This document shows positions 55,371-64,000 of a stretch of DNA of 64,000 nt, piece after piece. A program made the position numbers and the translations under genes. The notes beneath the pieces were generated by a model, which had not been told where the DNA came from, searched no databases, and worked only from the letters and a program-made list of their open reading frames with translations. Source of the stretch: Isoetes taiwanensis (lineage: Eukaryota; Streptophyta; Lycopodiopsida; Isoetales; Isoetaceae); the NCBI GenBank assembly GCA_021234155.1, contig JAJEKV010000004.1, forward strand, positions 10,916,109 to 10,980,108, given 5' to 3'. Every line of letters starts with the position of its first letter. Positions within the stretch are counted from its first letter, which is position 1.

Positions 55371-58300
55371 GAGTTGTCAGGTGACGAACTAAAAATGGCG
55401 CATTTGCGTTGTTCATTTTAAAATTCATATAAAATCAATGGCTCAAAATTTAAGAAAACTCTTCCTACAAGTTCATATATGGCATTCATATTCCATATGA
55501 AAAGTATCTAGAAATCTATTTACCTCCATTCTTAGAAGTTATGCTTACGTTCTTGGAAGTTATGCCAAGACTGCCTTATATTTACATAAGGTAAAACTGT
55601 CTTAATGAAATGATTTTTTAGTATTTTTTTAGTATTTTTTTATTTTTCTATGTAAGTTAAAGAGTACAACACAAAAAACTCCACCTCATTCCAAGATATG
55701 AGAAGGAAGATAGTGTTCTTCGAACGTGACATGGTCAAAACTGTTGACTGTGCAAAAAATCGTTTCTTGGTCTTGATTTCTAAGTTTTAGTTTTTTCATA
55801 CAATTTTTAACACAATCAACTAATAATTTATGTCTATATTGAAGAAAAAAAAAGAAGAATGATTTACATTTATTTTTCAAATAATTACATTATGAAAGCT
55901 TACAATAATACGAGACAAATGCAAAAAAGAAAAAGTACACAAAAAGAGCAGAGCATTTGTCCTCAATGAATCAAGAAAGATTTCTACCTTGACGCCATTA
56001 TTGGTCCACAATTTGTTTAAAATTCAAGAACTTCCTCATGTTAATCGATCGCAGTGTGAATTTTGGAAAATAGGTAGTTCATGAACTTACTCTATTCATT
56101 AAAAATATATAATGCACGTATCTTGTTGTTTGGATTAAGCATTTTGGCATCAACTTCAAATTATTTGCTAAATTAAGTCTTTCATGAATTTTGACCCATA
56201 TGCTTTGAGTTGTAACCTTCAAAAGTCATATTCTTAAAACAAAACAAGTTGCAATACCAATGCAAAAAGAAAGAAGGAATATTATTAAATGCCATTGTTA
56301 TAAAAATGTAAAGATAATCTGCTATATCCACTGACCATTACTAGTCTAAAGATTTTAGGCCCATTATCAAACCAAGAACGTCACTATCTTGACCAATATT
56401 GATCTCAATTTCAGAACATAAGACACATGTATAGTACTCTAATTGATAAAATTAGTTGGTTGTGGAATTGCCTCATTAGGAGTAATATTGACCCATAAGC
56501 AAATTGAATCCGTATGGATTTCTACTCATTTCTTATGCTAATTGAATCCATGTGGATTTCTACTCATTCCTTATGCTATAGAAGGTAAGAATTCATCATC
56601 ATCATTGTACAAATGACAAATGAGTAATAAATATAGAGAATACATAATTAGCTACTACATATAGGTTGATAAAATTAAAATCTACATAGATATAAGTGTA
56701 GTGGATGACATGTATCTTTTATTACCTTCTAAAAATGATATATATTATTAAATCATTTTAGATTTATTTTTGTCCTGAATTCTATATAAGAGATTTTTTA
56801 ATCAACATTGAGATCATTATAACTTATGACCGCTTCAAAAAAACATCGAACTATAGCTCTTAGAGTCAACAACTTATGACCACAAGAATTAGGCCAAAAC
56901 TTGTAATAGCAAGCGAGAAATAATTCATACCCTCAAACAGCTCTTTTGAGCAAAATTGGGTATGACGACTTCATCTAATGTCACATAATAGTGGAAAAAC
57001 AAGGAAACATGCAAATCAATATGTTTTATCATAAAAAAACATTTACTTTTGATTTTAGCAAAGTTTGGATCCCTTTGTGCCAGAAAACGTGAAGCATGCA
57101 GTTTTGGACTAGTACGAAAACTGCTAAATTGTATGAGATTTGGACAATCACTACAAGATATGGGTGAATCCATTGGTCATGAAATTCTTGTAGATCATAA
57201 AGCATCAAGTAAAGATTCAAAAGGTGGTGGTAGATTGTAAAATGGAGAAGTTTCACTCTAGTTATATGGGTTTAAGTGGCAGAGGTATGATAGACCAATT
57301 CTGGTCCATGGACCACAGATGTCCAGTGGATAACTCTAGTGTTAATCAATGCACTAAACCTGTTGAGATGAATGAATGAAAAAACATATCTATCGGAAGT
57401 TCCGATGCATCTTTTTTCGAGTCCACCACGAGAATGCATATCTTCTATGTAACTGTCTAGAAGTCCCATTTTAGATTGAATTGAATTGAATTGAATGTAA
57501 TTTTAGATCAAGCTGCAAGAAAAAAGACCTCTGAAATATAAATAGATATAAAAGCGAATAGAGAGTTGTTCAAAATGAAAGAGTATTTCCGCCTGTTCCA
57601 ACTTCGTTAAAAGTGCAAAAACACTGGCTGAAAAGCTCAAGTGGCTTGCAATATTTCCTTTCTACGTTACATCTTGGCAATGATATTTCCTTAGCAGAAT
57701 TAGGATCCGACAAGACCAGTACCACAGACCTGGAGCCAATGCCATACTATAAAATGATATGGAGAAAAAGGACATTGAATAAACTCATCCATTAAGTAGC
57801 TTTAGACTATTCATGCATATCAAACTTGTTTGTCACATGCTAGATGCTTAGTTTACCCTCTAATTTTCTATTAATGCAAGAGAATAAAGAGGATAACCAG
57901 ATGCGTGATATTCATAAATTGGTGTGCCAGTGAAGTTTAATTGATAGATGAATATAACAATATTGATAGATGTTCTAATCTATTTTTTGCCAAACTTAGA
58001 AACTCCTACACAGTTTCAAAACACAAGATTAAACTTTGCCCGTGGTCTGCTTATCCTGACAAAAAAATTGCGTATGTGGTGAAGAGGAGGATAACCCCTC
58101 CCTTGAGTGGTCTATGCAAAATAACCCACGTTGCATAGCCCATGAAAGGAAGGGGTTGGCCTCCCTTTTACCATGGCGAGGAGTTTATTTTCTCCAACTA
58201 TGTCACAGTGACAACATTCAGGAATAAAGCAATCAGGCCCACTGTGATTTCCACTTTCGTTTATCCATGGCAAAAAAATATCCCCTTTCTAATCATAAAT

Positions 58301-59166
58301 ATCTAACAGTGCTAAATTTTGCCTGCATATCAGTGTGCACAGGACCAAATTGATTTGCAGTTGAATGCCTCACAAATTCGTACTTGAATTGCCTCACAAA
58401 TCCCAAATGAAAAGCCCAGCAAATGAAATAGATTGGAATACCTCCTCCATGCCCTCTCAAAGGCCATCTCATTGAAAAGATGAATCATGAGAACGATTAT
58501 TGTCGTGGCTTTCCGTTCAAATTTACAAGGCCCTTTTGTGTCTGGTCTCCTGATCTTTACGATATCACACTCAGAAATAGCAGAGTTCTGTATCAGCTTC
58601 TATCAAGAAATCGACATCAAGGGATCGATATCAGATAATGAGGCAGTAATTTTGGTGGGCTTCGCTCATAACGTGGATCCTGATACAAACAGATTAGTTT
58701 GATGTCGTATTCCAAATCAGTTCCGGATCAGTTCCTAATTGCATTGCCAAATTTGGCGTGGATCCTTGGACTAAAAGGATATCCTCAAGATTAGCATGAT
58801 AATCTCGAACAGCAAACGATTTTGGTGATAATCTCTCAAATATTCCAAAGATGCTACTTGTTCTACGTTTTAACCTCATCAAGATCGAACAGTTGTGGAC
58901 GGTTGGATCATAATAAACTCCAAGCCCAATGGTTTACAGAAATAGAACCATGTAAACATGATATACAAACAAAAAAAGCCATGAATTATCAAAGCTCCAC
59001 CATAGCTAAAAAAAATGGAAGTTTGAGAAGAAAAAATGCAAAATGCTCAATCCCTCCGCAAGCAACCGTAGAAGAGCCATAGCCGCTGTTGTGGAAACAA
59101 AATGGTTCTCGAAATGGTATATTGTAGGGGTAACCTAATCAAGAACACTTTTTTGAAAAAACATGG

Positions 59167-59298
59167 CAGGCCCTACAACCAGCGGAGCTCCAACACAAGG
59201 CCCTGCACGAAAGGGGCAGAATTGCCATCGCCCAGGCCCTACAACCAGCAGAGCTCCAACACAAGGCCCTGCACGAAAGGGGCAGAATTGCCATCGCC
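59167..59298. repeat. Two perfect-looking 66-bp tandem units
   Basis: 59167-59232 and 59233-59298 differ at about one base (gcggagctcc against gcagagctcc). The unit is a multiple of three and stays open on both strands, but the surrounding frames have no recognisable product. Confidence 0.9.
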
Positions 59299-59383
59299 CA
59301 TGCCATGTAATGGAGAACGGAATGGTGTCTGCCCCCATGAGGTCATGGGGTCATGGAATAGAATGGAATGGAATGAGGTCATG

Positions 59384-59430
59384 GGGTCAGCCATTCTTGC
59401 TGCCCCCATGATCTCAAGAATGGCTGACCC
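59384..59430. repeat. Perfect 16-bp inverted repeat (hairpin)
   Basis: GGGTCAGCCATTCTTG (59384-59399) and its exact reverse complement (59415-59430) enclose a 15-base loop. Further GAATGGAAT/ATTCCATTC matches outside extend the potential stem with a gap. Confidence 0.85.
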
Positions 59431-60409
59431 ATTCCATTCTCCAACGTCAAGCAAAGATAAACCGCCGTTCTCCAACGTCAAGTAAAGATAAACCGAATAA
59501 ACCGAATTCTACTAGTTTCTGCAAGGCCATTTGTCATTCTTGATCAGAATGGCTCAAGATATTTCAAGAACGCTCACCTACTTGCTTGACAGTCCTAAGG
59601 CGAGAAGAAGGGGCCAAAAGCCCATGGACGGTTGGATGGCACCCTAAACCGTCTCACGACAATCAACAGTATAAAAGAGCATCTAATGTCGTATAATGCA
59701 ATGGGCATTTTTAATCTAGGCCCTCGAAATAGTACATCCACCGGCATTAAACAACATATTCTACCAACCCACTTCCCATTGGGGCAACCGAGAAAGGGGT
59801 TGATCTTAATTTGCGTTATTTTTCCAGTTTTGTTTCGCCCATCTAGTAATAATCAATGAGCTTTCAAGGACACCGTAACCTTTATGCCACCACCGCGATT
59901 GGCACTCAGAGAATCATTCTTAATACCATTTCTCAAAACTACGACAGCAGTTACAACAATGAAAATTTTCATCACCATTCTTATCCGTATGAAAAACTCA
60001 AATGTTTGGCCCATTCCTCATCGTTTTCACGAGAAATTTCCCAATTCTGCAGTAAGAAGACAATTTTAAGTTCTGCCACGGCAGTTAATAATATACAATG
60101 CCCAATTATATCTACAATTTGAGATTATATATTCATTTCAAGAAACCAGAAAGAAAGGACGACTCCTCCCTTGCAGAAGAATCCAGCAGTTCGTTCTCCA
60201 GTAAGTAAGTTTGATGCTTGTTGAACCATGTCGTATTTAATGGGACATCTATAGAAAAAAGGCATACTGTAAGCCCGTTCTATAGCATAATATCTTAACA
60301 AAGATCAACTACAAGACGAACTTACCCAGCAGAACATAACCCTCCAAATCGTTCATAAAATCCTGAATGAACATAACACCAGCAGTAACTTCTGTGCCTG
60401 TAATATGTT

Positions 60410-63400
60410 TCAGGATGTCCCCAAAATAGCAGAGAGGATCTGGCCCATAGTTCTGGTATCACTTTCATTGTCTGCATTCGTCACGTCAGGAGCAGAAGAT
60501 TCAAGAACAGCATCAAGAACCAGCTTTCTTTGAGCAATATTGAAGATGTTTTCATCCACTGTTGCTCTTGTGTAAAGTCTGCCAAAACAGCAACTTACCA
60601 TTACAAACAGCTGCAGCACACATTGTAATCCAAGAAGAGGAGCTAACCTGTACACTGTGACTGGCCTTGATTGACCAATACGGTGGCATCGATCTTCAGC
60701 CTGGCGGTCCATTTGTGGATTAAAGTCTACATCATGAATAATCACGGTATCTGCCCCAACCAAATTAAGACCTTGGCCTCCAGCGCGTGTTGAAAGCAGG
60801 AAAGCAAATATGTCTTTATCATTGTTAAATGTGTCAACAATGGTTTGACGCTCAGCGACCTGCGTACTGATTGGCAGCAAAAGGGAAATATCAGAGGTAT
60901 AATGAATACAAACAAGTACGAGAAAATATAAAGTGGAAAAGCCATCTGGAGGTTTACCTTCCATCTAATCGAGTATATCTGACATCCATCACATCAAGTG
61001 CCCATTCTAAAATATCTAGCATCCCTGTCCATTGGCTGAAAATTAGGGGCCGATGGCCCTTGCGATGTAGCTCAGGAAGCAATTTTCTCAAGACCTGAAA
61101 ATGTAAAATAAAAAGGTTTTACTTATTAGGTTTGTTCCCTCTTCTATTCACATTTCAGTTTGCTAAGCCAGCTGTTCAAGACCTAAAAATGTTGATAAAA
61201 ACTGCTATTACTTATTCAGTTTGTTGCATACGCCATTAATACTTCCTCTTCTCTTCCAATTCAGTTTTACTTATAGTGTCATGCAGGTGAAAATTTGTGA
61301 CTCATGCATCATGCACATCACTATACCCCAACAATTGAATAAATGATTCATATGCTTAACATTAAAAAAGCATGTGAAAATCATATAATGATATATGAGG
61401 ATCTGGTATTAATAAGGATATCATGCCACCTGACATTTAGCTGACTGAAGAACATCATTGGAGGTAAGCTTTCGATGCCCAGCAAGACTAGAATAGTCGC
61501 TGCATAGCTGGCCTTACTGAACATTAGTATCACAACAAAATATAGCGCAATAAGAAAATATTACACAATTCAAAAAGCTAAACTCACCTTATATAGTGTA
61601 TAATCACTGGAAGAATTAAGTTCTTCACGGACTCGTTCAAGGGTACATCCATCCCCAAAAACGCCTTGTCTATGGCATTCTTTGGCCAGCTTTTCGACAT
61701 CCCTGTCAGTGTATACGCGACGTACAAGTAATGGATGATTAGCAAGCTGCACAAGCACCAATATTCAGATCAGATGGCAACCATAACGATTTAAAAAGCT
61801 GCAGTTCACACCTTACGAAGATGAGTGAAGATGCTAGATATCTGACGGCGAGGAAAACTAAAGTTTGCATTTGCCGAAGATTTTGCAGATGCTGCAGCAA
61901 GGGCCCGGTATTCATTGACAGCCTTCTTATATGCTGCGTCCTGAACAGGTACCATCTCTAGGGACTCTACCTGTGTAATCAATTATGCTAGTTGTCATAC
62001 CGTATCAACTTCAAACATGTATTGAAACATTGTTAAGTAACAACAGACTTCCCTGACCTTGTGAGTCTTTGGCAAAAGCTGGTGCATAACGTCAGCCTTC
62101 ACACGCCGCAACACAAATGGTCCTAAAATTGCTTTAATATGTTCAATCAAATCCATGTCCTGTGCTGTCACTGCTGCACGTCCATTCATCTTGTTCTCAA
62201 CTAGTTCATCAAAGTTGCAATTTTTGAAAATATTTGGCATTGTAAATTCCAAAAGTGACCACAGTTCCTACAACACAGTAGCATTTCTTTGAGCATTTGT
62301 TTCATGCCATATATGCCAAGATTTTCCAAACATGCACACCTGAAGGTCATTCTGAAGCGGTGTGCCAGTTATCATCAACCGGTGCCTCGCATTTTGTGCA
62401 ATCAATCTTAAGTGTTTTGTTCTTAAGCTTTTTCTATCCTTTAAAAGATGTGCCTCATCCATAACCACACAGCTCCAATTCCATTTCCTCAACATACTAC
62501 GGTCCTCTTTTGAGGATGCACTGGGCATACCTTTCAAACTTTAGAGAAATACTTATAAAATCAGCTGAATATATGATGCATAAAATACCTGCGCCTCTCA
62601 AATAGTGAATAACTGGTGAGCAGTACATGAAATGGCGCTGGTTGGTGAGTCTTGGCAGCATATTGCAAATCTTCTTTTGCTGACATCCGATTAGCGCCAT
62701 GGAATAGTACCACATCAAAAGAAGGACACCATTTCTGTAGTTCCCTTTGCCAGTTTTCAAGCACAGATGCTGGGCAGACAATTAAATGAGGACCAGGATC
62801 TCCTTCCAGATGTTGGAGGAGGGCTAGAAATGCAAGAGCCTAAACAAAAGAACTTGACTTAAGTTATACATTGCTAACAACGTAACTTCCAGATGAACCA
62901 GCAAAGTGACTTCACCTGGACTGTCTTTCCAAGGCCCATCTCATCTGCAAGAATGGCTGTAAGAAAAAGAAAATTCCCATGTCAGAATGTTCTAAGGCAA
63001 AGACCAATTCTGAACAACACAAAAACTCGAGTAGGTACCCATGCACATCAAGAGTGAGGTGCAGGAGATCCATTTTAGAGTTACAACATGCCAACTAACT
63101 ATGAAAGTAGGGAATACAAAAGTTCATACCCATCTAGTTTGCCTATGAGGCATAAGATGACCATACCTCCTCCAACATTCTTCCGATGCAGCAAAAGCAA
63201 GAAGTTCACACCAACGAGCTGATATGGTTTCAGCACTTGGTCAGATGATGCAGATATGCCACATGCAGCACAGACATCAGACTGCACAAGTCATCGCAAA
63301 GCTTTAATACCATGATGATGAGATAAAATCTTAGGGGACATACTCTGAATAATTCATAAGGGGAACTTCACCTGTTTAATTAATTTTACAGCAGACACAT

Positions 63401-64000
63401 TTACTTCCTTATAACTGTCCACACCACCACTGTCGAGTTTCAGTTCCTGCTTGAGTGAAGCTGCAATTTGATCACATTTTCCAAGAGTCTCAATCAGAAC
63501 TGCTTCTGGCTCTTCCACTGCGCTTCCATCAGCCGCATCATTTGCATCGTCTTCCACAATCACAATATTCTGATTTGGGAGCGTAGGCTCAAATTCGTCA
63601 TCACTCCCTGCATCAAGAACCTTGAGCAACCTTCTAGGCTTTTTTATTCTGGGTTCTTCCCCTTCTTCTTCTTTCTCCTCCTGAAGCTTGGGTCTAATGT
63701 TTATATTTCTTCTCCTTCGAAAGGGCAATTCATCTTCCTCATCCAGTAGGTCTATTTCTTGCTCTTTACTAGGCACTGGAGGTTCTTCAACCTCTTCTGA
63801 TATGTCAATAGGAGTGCTGCTGGGGCTGTAGGAAGAAGTCTTGAACAGTCTACATCGTCTCTGTCCTGCATGATCACTGCTTCCAGTAGATAATCCGTGC
63901 CTTTTCACAACACTGGAAGCTTTTTCATCCTTTCTAAATGCAAAAGAATCCAAGTCTGGAAGAACTTGTGTTTTTTCGTTTGTCTTAGACTTCACTATAT
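60410..64000 (-). CDS. SNF2-family chromatin remodeller, CHR19 / Fun30-SMARCAD1-like (5' partial)
   Basis: Minus-strand exons 63372-64000 (partial), 63167-63281, 62916-62956, 62589-62839, 62340-62538, 62058-62267, 61812-61970, 61588-61746, 61430-61507, 60958-61094, 60648-60866 and 60410-60578. All visible junctions are GT-AG and in phase, giving about 787 residues. It should be a DNA-dependent ATPase that moves or edits nucleosomes in the nucleus. An acidic N-terminal tail (SUMO-interaction-like IVIVEDD near 63565) precedes [16 protein letters not shown], Walker A DEMGLGKT (exon 3), the DEAH box [15 protein letters not shown], then the helicase C-lobe [25 protein letters not shown] and [12 protein letters not shown]. 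It ends [10 protein letters not shown] and stop at 60410-60412. The order and length fit my memory of Arabidopsis CHR19 (763 residues). Only a short N-terminus lies outside the window. No break is seen. Confidence 0.92.

Larger units (their letters stand above)
53601..60409. other. AT-rich intergenic region with short duplications, no gene supported
   Basis: Numerous small frames on both strands show no domains, and the T-rich hydrophobic frame at 53809-54120 looks like chance. Direct duplications occur at 54930/55014 (84-bp unit), 55180/55292 (about 112-bp unit) and 59167/59233 (66-bp unit). A TTGAA-type microsatellite lies at 57475-57500. An inverted repeat is at 59384-59430. The phrase aaacctgttgagatg recurs near 55268 and 57358. 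Confidence 0.55.

Overview
The window is nuclear DNA of a land plant. The evidence is a large intronless PLS-class pentatricopeptide-repeat (PPR) gene, a multi-exon F-box/leucine-rich-repeat gene close to Arabidopsis FBL4, a multi-exon SNF2 helicase close to Arabidopsis CHR19 (Fun30/SMARCAD1 group), and plant-style transposons (a chromovirus with an initiator-Met-tRNA primer site, a TRIM, a DUF4283-type LINE and a tRNA-derived SINE). The long seven-triplet PPR protein and the LINE with a coiled-coil ORF1 would suit a seed-free plant such as a fern or lycophyte. That placement is inference, and I cannot name a species.

Layout, left to right. 1-3.1 kb: no recognised gene, a possible minus-strand exon and a 155-bp (GATA)n array. 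3.15-16.25 kb: one complete minus-strand Ty3/gypsy chromovirus with 1.6-kb LTRs, a 5-bp target duplication, PBS, PPT, damaged gag-pol with chromodomain, and about 4.5 kb of extra coding-like sequence between PBS and gag. 16.3-22.2 kb: a plus-strand LINE with tandem about 185-bp 5' units, a coiled-coil plus RNA-binding-like ORF1, an APE endonuclease, a YADD reverse transcriptase, a zinc-finger tail and a TTCC-repeat 3' end. 22.4-24.9 kb: the PPR gene. 25.1-25.6 kb: an unprocessed pseudogene fragment of the F-box gene. 26.4-27.1 kb: a hairpin MITE and a truncated TRIM. 28.9-33.1 kb: Helitron-like remnants. 33.7-38.4 kb: an unknown ORF, a SINE, a LINE/SINE-like 3' end and a PPR fragment. 38.4-45.1 kb: the F-box/LRR gene on the minus strand, 8 exons. 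45.2-45.9 kb: a tandem duplication, one copy split by a second MITE. 46.6-51.1 kb: remains of a DUF4283-type LINE. 52.2-53.6 kb: a complete TRIM and a diverged LTR. 53.6-60.4 kb: AT-rich sequence with short duplications and no gene I can support. 60.4-64.0 kb: the CHR19-like gene on the minus strand, 12 visible exons, with its 5' end beyond the window.

Three host genes appear intact or nearly so: the PPR (organellar RNA binding), the FBL4-like protein (SCF ubiquitin ligase receptor) and the CHR19-like remodeller. They do not form a pathway. The rest is transposon history. The most interesting points are a LINE and a SINE that share the same 11-12 base 3' border before a microsatellite tail, two full-length-hairpin MITEs with apparent 7-bp target duplications (one with its empty site preserved in the neighbouring duplicate), a small TRIM family, and a chromovirus with unexplained 5' coding sequence. 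Exon borders were derived by hand from splice sites, reading phase and remembered homologous proteins. No search was run.
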